Source: Frankia sp. AiPa1
Lineage (GTDB): Bacteria > Actinomycetota > Actinomycetes > Frankiales > Frankiaceae
NCBI RefSeq assembly: GCF_023243075.1
Contig: NZ_JALKFZ020000196.1
Location: forward strand, 1 to 40,905
Length of the DNA: 40,905 nt
Direction of reading: 5' to 3'
This document shows positions 7,794-17,213 of the stretch, in pieces. The position numbers and the translations under genes were made by a program. Numbering within the stretch: position 1 is the first letter of the stretch; the number at the start of each line of letters is the position of its first letter. Under the pieces are notes generated by a model. It was not told the DNA's origin. It saw only the letters and a program-made list of their open reading frames with translations, and ran no database searches.

Positions 7794-8390
7794 TCAGGTC
7801 GGGAGGTCGTGGCGCAGGGGCGGCGGCAGGGGCGTCGGCGCCGGGCGCAGCCCATCCAACAGCAGGCAGAGGTACCGTCGCCAGTCGAGGCCGGCCGGGT
7901 CGTCGGAACGGACGGTCGCGAGCGCCATCACCACGAGCGCGCCGAGATCGCGGGCCTCGACGTCGGGCCGCGCCCGCCCGGCTGCCTGAGCGCGCTGCAA
8001 CAGACGTTCCATCGACAGGTAGTAGCTGCGGATGCCACTGGCCCGCACACCGCCGCTCTCGTGGACGAGGGCGAGGATCACCTGGCGGGCCGCCAGCGCC
8101 TCGACCGTCGCCGCCAGCGCGTCGGCCAGGTCACGCCACGGGTCGTCGCCGTCCTGGGCGGGGTCGCGCCGCAGTCGCGTGACGAGACGCTCGAAGACCG
8201 CCTGGAGCAGGTGGTCCCGGCTGGGGAAGTGCCGATAGACGGTGGCCACGCCCACGCCGGCGCGGCGCGCCACCTGCTCCAACGTCACTGCCGACCCGTC
8301 GGCCTGAAAGGCGTCGTCCGCGGCGGCGATGATCCGGTCATAGTTGCGGGCGGCGTCGACCCGCAGCGTGGGGCGCCCAGATGCCGTCAT
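7794..8390 (-). CDS. TetR-family transcriptional regulator
   Basis: 198 residues, typical TetR size. The N-terminal helix-turn-helix is clear: VTLEQVARRAGVGVATVYRHFPSR at about 35-58, with the preceding helix IIAAADDAFQADG. The C-terminal ligand domain is unassigned. It begins 30 bp after the P450 on the same strand and is probably cotranscribed with it; local autoregulation of the P450 promoter is the usual arrangement (inference). Confidence 0.92.
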   Translation of the reverse strand: MTASGRPTLRVDAARNYDRIIAAADDAFQADGSAVTLEQVARRAGVGVATVYRHFPSRDHLLQAVFERLVTRLRRDPAQDGDDPWRDLADALAATVEALAARQVILALVHESGGVRASGIRSYYLSMERLLQRAQAAGRARPDVEARDLGALVVMALATVRSDDPAGLDWRRYLCLLLDGLRPAPTPLPPPLRHDLPT

Positions 8391-8420
8391 CGGGGCACGC
8401 TACCAGTGGCATCGGCGCAC

Positions 8421-9611
8421 TCACCAGGTCACGGGAAGCTCCCGCAGCCCGTAGACGAGATGGGAGGAGCGGAACCGCACCTGGTCGAAGTCGACGGCGA
8501 GTGCGAGCGACGGAAAGCGGCGCAACAGCGCCGGGAACGCGGTGCGCAGCTCCATCCGGGCCAGCGGCGCACCCAGGCAGTAGTGCAGGCCGTGGCCGAA
8601 GGCCAGGTGACCGGTCGTTCCTCGGGTGACGTCGAACCGGTCGGGGGCATCGATCAGGGCCGGGTCCCGGTTGGCAGCGGGCAGGGAGACCAGGAGCTTC
8701 TCGCCGGCTGCGAGGTTCCGGTCCCCGATCCGCACGTCGGTCCGGGTGATCCGGGTGGCGCCGGAAGGGACGATGGTCAGCCAGCGCAGCATCTCCTCGA
8801 CGGCGGGCCCGATGGCGTCCGGGTCGTCCCGCACCAGGGCGAGCTGGTCGGGATGACGAAGCAGCGCCAGCGTGCCGAGCGCCAGCATGTTCGCCGTCGT
8901 CTCGTGCCCGGCGAGCAGCAGCAGAGACGCGATCCCGACCAGTTCCTCGTCGGTGAGATCGTCGCTGTGCTGGCGCACCAGCATGCCCAGGATGTCGTCG
9001 CCGGGATCCGCGCGCGCCCGCTCCACCAGGGTCGCCATGTACGCGCGGCTCTCGCGCTGGTACTTCATCCGCTGCGTGACCGGCAGCGACGCGTCGACCT
9101 GGCGGCCGGTGCGGTGCTGGAACTCGTCCCGGTCGGCGAACGGCACACCGAGCAGTTCGCAGATCACCAGGGACGGCACCGGCAGGGCGAACGCGGTGAC
9201 GAGGTCGACGGGGCGACCGGACTTCGCCATGCTCTCCAGCGCGTCGTCGACGATGTCCACGATCCGCGCTTCGAGCCGGCGCATCCGCCCTGGGGTGAAC
9301 TCGGGCGTGAGGACCCGGCGCAGGCGGGTGTGCTCCGGCGGATCCTTGGTGAGCAGGTTGCCGGTGCGCAGCCGGGTGCGTTCCGCGGGGCTCAGGCTCG
9401 GATCCCCCTCGAGGGGGACGTCGTTGCCGAACCGGGCCGAGGCGCCGAGCACCTCGCGGACATCGTCGTAGCGGCTGACCAGGAGCGCCGCCGCGCCGAA
9501 GGTGGTCGTGACCGGGGCGAGCCCTGCCTGTTCGCGGGCCCGGGACAGTCCCGCCGACGGATCAAACCCATTCCGCTGTAGTTGCAACGGAATATCAGCT
9601 TCCTCGGTCAT
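8421..9611 (-). CDS. Cytochrome P450
   Basis: A 396-residue soluble bacterial class I P450. The I-helix oxygen-activation motif AGHETT is at 234-239, ExxR at E273-R276 (EEMLRW), and the heme-binding loop FGHGLHYCLGAPLAR has the axial ligand C345. It needs a ferredoxin and reductase; none is encoded in the window. ATG 9611 has GGAGGAGG 7 nt upstream. The sequence resembles the macrolide/polyketide-tailoring P450s of actinomycetes, so oxidation of the polyketide made by the downstream genes is plausible, but the substrate is unknown. First gene of a P450-TetR unit. Confidence 0.95.
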   Translation of the reverse strand: MTEEADIPLQLQRNGFDPSAGLSRAREQAGLAPVTTTFGAAALLVSRYDDVREVLGASARFGNDVPLEGDPSLSPAERTRLRTGNLLTKDPPEHTRLRRVLTPEFTPGRMRRLEARIVDIVDDALESMAKSGRPVDLVTAFALPVPSLVICELLGVPFADRDEFQHRTGRQVDASLPVTQRMKYQRESRAYMATLVERARADPGDDILGMLVRQHSDDLTDEELVGIASLLLLAGHETTANMLALGTLALLRHPDQLALVRDDPDAIGPAVEEMLRWLTIVPSGATRITRTDVRIGDRNLAAGEKLLVSLPAANRDPALIDAPDRFDVTRGTTGHLAFGHGLHYCLGAPLARMELRTAFPALLRRFPSLALAVDFDQVRFRSSHLVYGLRELPVTW

Positions 9612-10413
9612 GACGATCCTCCTCCGAACTCCTCCAACGGTTACCCATCGTAATCGCGCGAGCGGAACGCTATCATGAAAATGAGAAGTGACTATCGGTT
9701 CTGGCTCGCGCGTGTCCTACGGTGGAGAGGGGTGCTGCTCGTGTGGGGCGCGGCGTGCGGCGGGGTGCGGTCCGCCACGAGGTGTGGTCCGCCACGAGGC
9801 GCGGTCCGCCACGAGGTGTGGCCAGTGGCGGGTGCCGCTGTCGGCGGCGCTGGCCCTGGTGGTCGCGGGCTGCCTCCGGCAACGGGGTGGGCCTTGCCGG
9901 TGGAGAATGCCCTGATGGCGGGGTTGACGCAGGTGGCGGCGCGGCTCGGGCGGTCGATCCGTGGGATGATCGACCGTCGTCCAGGTATGCATTCCGCGCA
10001 TCCATTGCCAGGTCCGCCTACTGTCGTCCCTATTCCCGGCTGAATCCCTCGGCGGTGACGCCAGGTGTTGTGGATCATTTCTGCTCTATTCTGGCCGACA
10101 AATATCGTGAGGAGGGTCACACGGCGTGCGCGGCGTGACAATCCGGCGGATGGTGTGCATGGGCGCGACGTCGGCCGGCCGCTCCGATCACGGTTGGCGG
10201 TGTCGATTCCGGCGGCTATTATCGGCAGCAAACAACAACGGGCGGCTGTTTCTATTTTCTGTATGGAGTGGGAGCGTGCGGGGCTGCCCGGTACGGAGCG
10301 ACCCACGGCGATTCGTTGGGTGGCGCAGCCGTGCGGGCTCCGGTCCGAGCCTCGCGTCGGCGTCCTGGTCCAACCCATTCCGAGCATCCTGCCGATAGTG
10401 GAGGGTACGTTCG
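9612..10413. other. Long intergenic region between P450 and LAL regulator
   Basis: About 800 bp with no supported gene. It carries both divergent promoters. AT-richer stretches lie at 9650-9700, 10080-10110 and 10215-10265 and are the likely promoter areas. A 17-bp repeat is at 9769-9819. A 90-codon frame (10126-10398) has GGAGGG upstream, but its Arg/Ser-rich translation looks non-coding. Confidence 0.5.
9769..9819. repeat. 17-bp tandem repeat, three copies
   Basis: Three units GGTCCGCCACGAGGYGY (9769-9785, 9786-9802, 9803-9819). The period equals that of the repeat at the window start, but the sequence differs. Non-coding. Confidence 0.85.
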
Positions 10414-13233
10414 ATGCCTGCAGCGGGTCTGGTCCTGGTAGAACGAGACGCGGTGCTGGGGGAACTCCGGGCACTTCTCGCGGACGCCTGCGCCTCGCGC
10501 GGGCGTTTCGTGGCGCTGACCGGGCCGTCGTCCGCCGGCCGAACCGCGGTGTGCGCCGTGCTGGCGGAGGAGGCGAGACGGCGCGGGGCGTGGGTGATCA
10601 CCGCGCTGGGCACCCAGGCCGAGGGCGCACTGCAGCTCGGCCTGCTGCGCCAGCTCGCCCAGTGCGCCCAGACGGTGGCCGCGGCCAGCGCGGCGCCGGT
10701 GGTCGCGGCCACCGCCGGTGCGGCCCACCAGCTCACCGGGCGGACCCTGCCCATCGGGGCGCTGGAACAACTCAGCCAGGCCCTGCTGTCGATAGCCGAC
10801 ACCCACCCGGTCGTCCTCATGGTGGACGACGTGCACCACGCGGACAGGAGCTCGGTCGATTTTCTGCTGTATCTCGCCCAGCGGCTCAGGAACCGTCCGA
10901 TGATGCTCGTGCTCACCGCCTCGGGGCGCACCTTCCACTGCCGCGCCGAGCTGCTGAGCCAGCCACATTCCCGCGTTCTGGTCGTCGAGCCGCTCAGCCG
11001 TGCCGGCGTCGCCGCCCTCGCCGCCAGTCGTTCTGACACCTTCGTGTCCGCGGAGCTGGTGAACCGGCTGTATGAATGCGGCGGGGGGAGCCCGTTGCTG
11101 ACCCGCGCCATGCTCGACGACCTGCACCCGGCAACCGGCGGCCCCGGATTCTCGACGGGTGGTTCGGGGGAAGCCGGCGAGACCTTCGACCTGGCGGTCG
11201 TCACCCTGTTGCACCGGATGAAACCGGTGGCCTTCGCCGTCGCCCGTGGCATCGCCATCCTGGGCGAGCCGGGCGGCACGGCCCCGGCCGCCCGGGACGA
11301 CGAGAGCCTCGCGACCCTGCTGGGGCAGCTGATCGGCCTGGACCACGCGGTGCTGGCCGGTGCGGTGCGGGCACTGCGCGAGTCCGGGGTGCTGGACGGC
11401 TGGCGGTTCCGGCACCCGGCGACGCGCCGGGCGGTACTGGGTGAGACCGCGCCCGACCTGCAGGCCCGGCTGCACCGGCGGGCGGCCGAGCTGCGCTACG
11501 AACAGGACGAGGCCACCCCCAGCGTGGCCTGGCATCTCGTCGAAGCCAACCTCAGTGCCGACCCGTGGGCGGCCCGGGTGCTGACGGCCGCGGCCGACCA
11601 GGCCCTGCGCCGCGACGACGTGGAGCTGGCCGTCCGCTGTCTGTGTGCCGCCCGCGAGGCGGCCGGCGACGAGGCGGAGCGCCAGGAGATCGCCCTGCGC
11701 CGGGCCCGCGCCGAGTGGCGGGCCGACCCGGCGGTGGCGATGCGGCACCTGCTCCCGCTGACCTCGTCGCCCGCCGCTGACCTGCCGGCGGACCAGCGGC
11801 TGGCCCTGATCGGGCCGCTGATGTGGCATGGCCGGTTCGAGGACGCGGTGGCCGCGGTCGGCGGGCTGCCGGACGCCACCGGGCCCGCGGCCACGGCCGG
11901 GGCGGGCGGCGGCACGCTCTGGCTGCGGCCCTGGCTGCGCACGTGGTCCCCGCCGCTGCTGTGGCAGCTCGACACGGTCCTGCCGGCCGACCACGGCAGT
12001 GCGGTGACGGTCGACGAGCTGACCCGCAGCACCTGCGCCCTGGTCGACGTGCTCTCCAGTGGCGCGGACGAGCGCGCGATCAGCAGCGCCGAGCGGGTCC
12101 TGGAGACGATCCGGCTCGACGACACCACCATCGACGCGGCGCACGCCGCGCTGTGTGTCCTGGTCTACGCCGACTGCGCGCAGCGGGCCGTCGTGCTGTG
12201 CGACGGCCTGCTGGCGGAAGCCCACGAACGTCGGGTGTCCTCCTGGATCGGGCTGCTGAGCGGGCTGCGGGCGGAGATCGCCTTCCGGCTCGGCGCACTG
12301 CCCGAGGCGATCCGGCACGCGCAGGCCGCGCTGACCCACATCGCGACGCCCAGCTGGGGAGTGGCGGTCGGGCTGCCGTTGGGAAGCCTGGTCGCCGCCA
12401 CCTCCGCGGTGGGCCGGCATGCCGAGGCCGACCAGGAACTGCGCGCCCCGATCCCCGCCGCGATGTTCTCGACCAGGTTCGGCCTGGCCTACCTGCGCGC
12501 CCGCGGGCGGCACTACCTGGCCACCGGCCGGCCCTACGCCGCCCTGGACGACTTCCTGGCCTGCGGGGAGATGATGCGCTCCTGGGGCCTGGACCTGCCC
12601 GCGTTGGTGCCGTGGCGCAGCGACACGGCGCTGGCCCGGCTGGCCATCGGTGACCGGGACGCCGCCCGCGAGCTGGTCGACGCGCAGCTGGGCCGCCCGG
12701 GTGGCGCCCGAGGACGCACGGGTGGGCTGACCCTGCGGGTGCTCGCCGCGACGTCCGAACGGCACCGGCGTACCGATGTCCTTGCCGCCGCCGTCGAGCA
12801 GCTGCAGGCCAGCGGCGACCGGTACGAACTGGCCGGTGCGCTGGCCGACCTGAGCGACGCGCAGCACGGTCTCGGCGAGCACGAGCGGGCGCGGGCGACT
12901 GCCCGCCGGGCCCGGGCCCTGGCCCGCGAGTGCGGCGTCGCGGTGCCGGGCCGCCCGATCGGCGAGCTCGGCGTCGTGCCCGGCGACCTGCCGGTGACAC
13001 TGTCGCTCGCCGCGGGGGACGCGTCCCGGCTGAGCACCGCCGAGCGGCGGGTGGCGCTGCTTGCCGCCGGCGGCAGCACCAACCGGGAGATCGCGGCGTT
13101 GCTGCACATCACCGTCAGCACCGTCGAGCAGCACCTCACCCAGGTCTACCGCAAGCTGAAGGTGCACCGGCGCGCCGAACTGCGCCGGGTAATGGGGAGC
13201 GGTGCTGGCAAGATCGCATTTCAGCTCTCCTGA
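10414..13233 (+). CDS. Large LuxR-family (LAL, MalT-like) regulator
   Basis: 939 residues, normal for the LAL class. An N-terminal AAA-type ATPase has a P-loop GPSSAGRT at 37-44, where the usual Lys is Arg43, and Walker B VVLMVDDVHHAD with D137/D138. A long helical TPR-like middle follows. The C-terminal LuxR helix-turn-helix (LSTAERRVALLAAGGSTNRE, about 872-925) binds DNA. ATG 10414 has GGAGGG about 9 nt upstream. LAL regulators commonly act as pathway-specific activators in polyketide clusters; abyssomicin-type clusters carry a LuxR plus SARP pair. The SARP gene starts 271 bp downstream on the same strand. The Lys-to-Arg change may lower ATP hydrolysis. Confidence 0.92.
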   Translation: MPAAGLVLVERDAVLGELRALLADACASRGRFVALTGPSSAGRTAVCAVLAEEARRRGAWVITALGTQAEGALQLGLLRQLAQCAQTVAAASAAPVVAATAGAAHQLTGRTLPIGALEQLSQALLSIADTHPVVLMVDDVHHADRSSVDFLLYLAQRLRNRPMMLVLTASGRTFHCRAELLSQPHSRVLVVEPLSRAGVAALAASRSDTFVSAELVNRLYECGGGSPLLTRAMLDDLHPATGGPGFSTGGSGEAGETFDLAVVTLLHRMKPVAFAVARGIAILGEPGGTAPAARDDESLATLLGQLIGLDHAVLAGAVRALRESGVLDGWRFRHPATRRAVLGETAPDLQARLHRRAAELRYEQDEATPSVAWHLVEANLSADPWAARVLTAAADQALRRDDVELAVRCLCAAREAAGDEAERQEIALRRARAEWRADPAVAMRHLLPLTSSPAADLPADQRLALIGPLMWHGRFEDAVAAVGGLPDATGPAATAGAGGGTLWLRPWLRTWSPPLLWQLDTVLPADHGSAVTVDELTRSTCALVDVLSSGADERAISSAERVLETIRLDDTTIDAAHAALCVLVYADCAQRAVVLCDGLLAEAHERRVSSWIGLLSGLRAEIAFRLGALPEAIRHAQAALTHIATPSWGVAVGLPLGSLVAATSAVGRHAEADQELRAPIPAAMFSTRFGLAYLRARGRHYLATGRPYAALDDFLACGEMMRSWGLDLPALVPWRSDTALARLAIGDRDAARELVDAQLGRPGGARGRTGGLTLRVLAATSERHRRTDVLAAAVEQLQASGDRYELAGALADLSDAQHGLGEHERARATARRARALARECGVAVPGRPIGELGVVPGDLPVTLSLAAGDASRLSTAERRVALLAAGGSTNREIAALLHITVSTVEQHLTQVYRKLKVHRRAELRRVMGSGAGKIAFQLS

Positions 13234-13504
13234 TCCGAACCGGACCGTCCTTTGTACGGTGCGATGGGACATCGGCCATGCGATTGTCGGATGCGGGTCG
13301 GCGGTGCCAACCCCGGAACGGCGCGCGCTCCCGATAGGGGCTGGCGTGCATGGGCCCGGTAGAAGACGCCGACCGATATCTGGGGTTGGCCCGTGGTGGG
13401 GTGCCTGCCTAACCTCGTGGCTGACCAGTATCACCGATGCCGGTATTTCCTGGCGTCCCGGCCACGCCTGGTACCGGTCGACATCCGATGATGGCAGGTG
13501 GTTC

Positions 13505-14278
13505 GTGAGGTACGAGGTACTGGGCCCACTGCGTATGATGGGCAAGGACGACTACGGCTCGATCAATGCCCGCAAGTCGGCGGTCACCCTCGCAGTCCTG
13601 CTCGTGTGCGCCGACCAGATCGTCTCTATCGATCGGCTCGTGACCGAGGTCTGGAACGAGCACACTCCGCGCAGGACCAGCGCTGCCGTGCATGTCTACA
13701 TCTCGCAGCTGCGGAAACTCCTCGGCGCGTGCTCGGCGACCAGCGCCATTGATACCGTGACGCCGGGATACCGGCTGGTTCTCGGCTCCGATGAGCTGGA
13801 CCTGCACGCCTTCCAGCGCCTCGTCGCGCTCGGTCGCGAGCGGGAACGGCAGGGGCGCGACGAGGACGCGGTGGGCCTGCTCGAGTCCGCTCTGGGGCTG
13901 TGGCGCGGACCCGCGCTGGACGGTCTACGCGGCGGGCCGGTGGTGGACGGCTTCGCGACCTGGCTCGAGGAGTGCCGCCTGGAATGCTTCGAGATGATGG
14001 TCGAGGTCAAGCTGCGCCTTGGGCGCCACCGTGAGGTGGTGGCGCCCCTTCGGCGGCTGATTGCCGAGCATCCGCTGCGGGAGACCTTCTGCCGTCAGCT
14101 GATGCTCGCGCTCTACCACGCCGACCGGGCCGCCGACGCGCTGCGGCAGTACCAGCACACCCGCCGGATCCTCGTCGACGAGCTGGGCCTGGAACCCGGC
14201 CGGGCGCTGCGCGAGGTGCACCAGGCGATTCTGGCCGACGACGTGCTGCCGTCCGTCGTGCCGCGCAGGGTCGCCTAG
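13505..14278 (+). CDS. SARP-family regulator (first of three)
   Basis: A 257-residue small SARP. Residues 1-95 are an OmpR-like winged helix (RYEVLGPLRM, then VHVYISQLRKLLG). Residues 95-250 are a bacterial transcriptional activation domain with the usual ALGLWRGPALDG and EHPLRETFCRQLMLALYH blocks. GTG 13505 is preceded by GGCAGGTG; the frame is open further upstream, but only this start gives the conserved RYEVLG beginning. SARPs activate antibiotic genes by binding direct heptamer repeats at an 11-bp pitch near the -35 region. Target genes here are probably the tetronate and PKS operons. Confidence 0.93.
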   Translation: MRYEVLGPLRMMGKDDYGSINARKSAVTLAVLLVCADQIVSIDRLVTEVWNEHTPRRTSAAVHVYISQLRKLLGACSATSAIDTVTPGYRLVLGSDELDLHAFQRLVALGRERERQGRDEDAVGLLESALGLWRGPALDGLRGGPVVDGFATWLEECRLECFEMMVEVKLRLGRHREVVAPLRRLIAEHPLRETFCRQLMLALYHADRAADALRQYQHTRRILVDELGLEPGRALREVHQAILADDVLPSVVPRRVA

Positions 14279-14281
14279 CCA

Positions 14282-14340
14282 GGCCCGAGGCCCGAGGCCC
14301 GAGGCCCGAGGCCCGAGGCCCGAGGCCCGGGTCCCAGGCC
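14282..14340. repeat. 7-bp tandem repeat between convergent genes
   Basis: About seven copies of GGCCCGA follow the SARP stop and run up to the ALDH stop. G+C is extreme; no hairpin with a clear loop is evident. Confidence 0.8.
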
Positions 14341-14349
14341 CGGCGTCGC

Positions 14350-15891
14350 CTAGTGTGGAGCGGCCTCGCGCGGGGGGGCCTCGGGCCGGCGGCGGGACGC
14401 GGTGATGAGCACCTGCGGCTCGCTGAACGTCTCGAGGCCCCAGCGCCCGTTCTCGACGCCAAGTCCGCTGGCCTTGTGCCCGCCGAACGGCAGATCCGGC
14501 CGTAGCCCGGAGCCGTGTGCGTTCACGGACACCTGCCCGGCATCGAGCCGGGTCGCCACTTCGGCCGCCCGCTCGGGGTCGGCGGACCACACCGAAGCGG
14601 TGAGTCCGAACGGTGTGCCGTTCGCGGCGGCCACCGCGTCCTCGAGGTCGTCGTAGGGGATGACCGGCAGCGCCGGGCCGAACTGTTCCTCGTCGACGAT
14701 CGGGGTGCCGTCGCGCGCACCGGCCAGCACGGTGGGGGCATAGAAGTAGCCGGGCCGGTCCAGGGGGACGCCGCCACACAGCGCGATCGCACCCCCGGCG
14801 ACCGCGTGGTCGACCAGGTCCGCCACCCGGGTGCGCTGGCGGTCCAGGGTGAGCGGGCCGAGCTGGGTGTCCGGGTGGGCCCCAGGGCCGACGACCGCCG
14901 CCGCGGCCTGCGCCGCGAGCGCCTCGGCCAGCTCGTCGTGCCGGGAACGGGGTACGTACACCCGCTTGACGGCCAGGCAGAACTGCCCGTTGTTGCGGAA
15001 CGCCGCCCAGAACAGGCTCTCGGCGATCGCCGCCGGGTCGGCATCGGCCAGCACGAGGGCAGCGTCGTTGCCGCCGAGCTCGAGGGTCACCCGGCGCAGG
15101 TCGTCGACCCCGGCACGGAGCACCTCGCGGCCGGTCGCGGTCGAGCCGGTGAAGCTGAGTCGGCGCGGGACCGGATGGGCCGCGGTGAGCGCGCCGAGCG
15201 GTTCCGGTCCGCACACCACGTTGAGCACGCCGGGCGGCAGCACGGGACGAAGGAGTTCGCCCAGCGCGAGGGTCGTCAGGGGAGTGAACGGTGACGGCTT
15301 GAGCACGACGGTGTTGCCCGCCCGCAGCGCCGGGGCGAGTTTCCACAGCGCGAGTGCGACCGGGAAGTTCCACGGGACGATCGCGGCCACCACGCCGAGC
15401 GGACGGCGCAGGACCTCGGCGAAACCGCGCTCGTCGTCCTGCACCACCTCCCGCGGGATCTCCAGCCCGGCGAAGTAGCGCAGCCACAGCACGCCGCCGG
15501 CGATCTCCGCCTGCGCCTCCGCGCGGGGCTTGCCCTGTTCGGCGGTGAGGATCGCGGCAAGGTCCCCCAGCGCGGCGGTGATCGCGTCGGCGGCCGCGGC
15601 CAGAGCGCCCCGGCGGCGGCCCTCGTCGAGCCGCCAGGCCGGGAACGCCTCCCGCGCGGCCGCCATCGCCGCGTCGAGGTCGCGGGCGGCGGCCGCGGGC
15701 GCGTCGGCGAGCGGCTTGCCGGTGGCGGGGTCCGTCACCTCGTAATGCCGCTCCCCGGGCACCGCCTGGCCACCGATCGTCCAGGTCCTGGTCAACCTGG
15801 CCAGCCCAGTCAACTCGGTCGGCCCAGTCAACTCGGTCGGCCCAGTCAACTCGGTCCGATCAGTCAACTCGGTCCGCTCGATGTCGCTCAT
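14350..15891 (-). CDS. NAD(P)-dependent aldehyde dehydrogenase
   Basis: A 513-residue member of the ALDH superfamily. It has PWNFPVALALWKLAPAL, the substrate Glu in LELGGND, the nucleophilic Cys in NNGQFCLA, and the C-terminal PFGGHKASGLG motif. It oxidises an aldehyde to an acid; the substrate is unknown. The N-terminus carries a hexapeptide repeat (TELTDR, TELTGP, TELTGP, TELTGL) encoded by an 18-bp tandem repeat, ahead of the normal start of the fold. ATG 15891 follows GAGGAGGAG. It lies downstream of the FrsA-like hydrolase on the same strand with a repeat-rich gap of about 125 bp, so cotranscription is possible. A role in the polyketide pathway is not proven. Confidence 0.93.
   Translation of the reverse strand: MSDIERTELTDRTELTGPTELTGPTELTGLARLTRTWTIGGQAVPGERHYEVTDPATGKPLADAPAAAARDLDAAMAAAREAFPAWRLDEGRRRGALAAAADAITAALGDLAAILTAEQGKPRAEAQAEIAGGVLWLRYFAGLEIPREVVQDDERGFAEVLRRPLGVVAAIVPWNFPVALALWKLAPALRAGNTVVLKPSPFTPLTTLALGELLRPVLPPGVLNVVCGPEPLGALTAAHPVPRRLSFTGSTATGREVLRAGVDDLRRVTLELGGNDAALVLADADPAAIAESLFWAAFRNNGQFCLAVKRVYVPRSRHDELAEALAAQAAAAVVGPGAHPDTQLGPLTLDRQRTRVADLVDHAVAGGAIALCGGVPLDRPGYFYAPTVLAGARDGTPIVDEEQFGPALPVIPYDDLEDAVAAANGTPFGLTASVWSADPERAAEVATRLDAGQVSVNAHGSGLRPDLPFGGHKASGLGVENGRWGLETFSEPQVLITASRRRPEAPPREAAPH
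15803..15875 (-). repeat. 18-bp in-frame repeat in ALDH N-terminus
   Basis: Four copies of an 18-bp unit containing CAGTCAACTCGGTC encode TELTxx hexapeptides on the minus strand. Copies differ by 1-4 bases, mostly in the last codons. Confidence 0.85.
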
Positions 15892-16015
15892 GCGTCTCCT
15901 CCTCGGGCCGCCGCGGGGAGCAGCACCGGTTTCACGACGTCACCGGAGTCGAAGTCCCGTTCGGCGGTGGCCGATCTCGGTCAGGCGGGTCAGTCGGTCA
16001 GGCGGGACGGGTGGG

Positions 16016-17149
16016 TCAGGCGGGACGGGCGGACAGGCCGCGCCGAGCCCGGGCCATCCCGAGCTGCCAGCGCAGGGCGGCACGCTGGCGCCGGTCGGCC
16101 CGCAGCATGCGCAGCAGGGACAGCACCAGCCACAGGCCGCTCTCGGCGACGTGGCCGGGCGATCCGTGCACGTCGTCATTGCTGCGGATGTGCAGGTGAC
16201 GCAGGTTGCGGCGCAGGTACCGCACGTCGCCGGGTGGGATGATCTCGTCCCGGCGGCTGACCAGGACGTGTGCCGGGATGGTGAGCGTGCGCAGCGGCTC
16301 GGCCGGCAGCGCCCAGCCGCGCATCGAGGCCAGCGCCGTGTCCGCGGGCCTGCCGGTGAGGTGGGCGAGCGTGTCCACGGTGACCCGGGGCAGTCGCTCC
16401 TGCCAGGCGGCGTCGGTGAAGAAGTCATGGACCGGCGCGCCGGCCAGCACCAGACCGCGCAGCCGTCGATCGGTCGGCGCGGCGGCGAGCGCCAGATGAC
16501 CGCTGAAGCTCAGCGCGCAGGCGTACGCCCGGCTGACCTCCACACCGCGCTCGGCGAGGGCATCGAGGATCTGCGGCCACATCCGCACGCTGTGCGGGCC
16601 GTAGCTCGCCGTGTTCTCGCCGACACCGGGCAGTTCGGTGACCAGGCCGGCCATGCCCAGTGCGCGGGCCCTCAGCAGCAGCGGTGCCCACTGCTCCTTC
16701 ACGCTGACGATCCCGCCGCAGACCAGCAGCAGCGGCTGCGGCGCACCGGGTTCCAGCCCGACGGTCCAGCAGCCGAGCGGGCCGCCCGGCAGATCGAGGT
16801 CCACCCGGCGCAGCGGGGTGTGCTCGCGCGCCCAGCGGGCGAACACGTCCACACATCGGTCCAGGGCCTCCCGGCGGGCTGGGCCGTCCACGAAGGGGAA
16901 GCGGGCCATGTTGTGGTAGCGGGAGGCCTCCAGCAGGCGTCCGTCGCGTTCGAGCGCGGCCGCGGCGGTACTCCACTCGTGGACCCAGGATCCGGGCCCC
17001 ACCCCGTCGTGGGTGATCGCGGCCAGCAGGGGGCGGTACCGCGCGGGCGGGATGCCCTGGGCCCCCGCGTGCACGGTGATGTACTGCGCGAGCTCGGCGA
17101 CGTCGTTCACCGGGGCCGGCACCTCCTGCGCTCGAGGGCTGCCAGCCAT
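16016..17149 (-). CDS. Alpha/beta hydrolase, FrsA-like; candidate acetate eliminase
   Basis: A 377-residue hydrolase with an N-terminal helical region (about 1-115) before the alpha/beta core. Oxyanion-hole glycines are at CGGI (144-147). The nucleophile elbow is ALSFSG with S214. The acid is likely D301 (SRRDEIIPPGD), and the His is H328 or H333 (DDVHGSPGH). This build resembles the large FrsA/DUF1100-type hydrolases. In tetronate clusters an alpha/beta hydrolase (AbyA5/Agg5 type) removes acetate from the acetylated ring to give the exocyclic methylene; this gene and the one at 20888-21778 are the two candidates. A SARP-type box identical in its core to one before the KAS III lies 35 bp upstream. 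The start at 17149 lacks a strong ribosome site; an in-frame GTG 13 codons later is an alternative. Confidence 0.8.
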   Translation of the reverse strand: MAGSPRAQEVPAPVNDVAELAQYITVHAGAQGIPPARYRPLLAAITHDGVGPGSWVHEWSTAAAALERDGRLLEASRYHNMARFPFVDGPARREALDRCVDVFARWAREHTPLRRVDLDLPGGPLGCWTVGLEPGAPQPLLLVCGGIVSVKEQWAPLLLRARALGMAGLVTELPGVGENTASYGPHSVRMWPQILDALAERGVEVSRAYACALSFSGHLALAAAPTDRRLRGLVLAGAPVHDFFTDAAWQERLPRVTVDTLAHLTGRPADTALASMRGWALPAEPLRTLTIPAHVLVSRRDEIIPPGDVRYLRRNLRHLHIRSNDDVHGSPGHVAESGLWLVLSLLRMLRADRRQRAALRWQLGMARARRGLSARPA

Positions 17150-17184
17150 GGGCGTTCGGCTGGCTGGAGGTACCGTCCGGGGTG

Positions 17185-17202
17185 CCGCTTAATCGTGGCT
17201 TA
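17185..17202 (-). promoter_or_regulatory. Candidate SARP-binding direct repeat (hydrolase promoter)
   Basis: Read on the minus strand: TAAGCCA-CGAT-TAAGCGG, two heptamers at the 11-bp pitch typical of SARP sites, ending 35 bp before the hydrolase start. It shares 13 of 18 bases, including TTAAGCGG, with the box at 28270-28287. No strong -10 box follows. Confidence 0.5.
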
Positions 17203-17213
17203 GGCGAGCCTGC

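Noticed and set aside
9675..10043. Possible small secreted or membrane protein starting MKMRSDYRFW
   Set aside because: The hydrophobic start is short and runs into the 17-bp repeat, after which the translation is repeat-derived; no ribosome site of note.
10126..10398. 90-codon frame with GGAGGG upstream, before the LAL gene
   Set aside because: The translation is Arg/Ser/Gly-rich with no hydrophobic pattern, and codon positions do not look selected; kept as intergenic.
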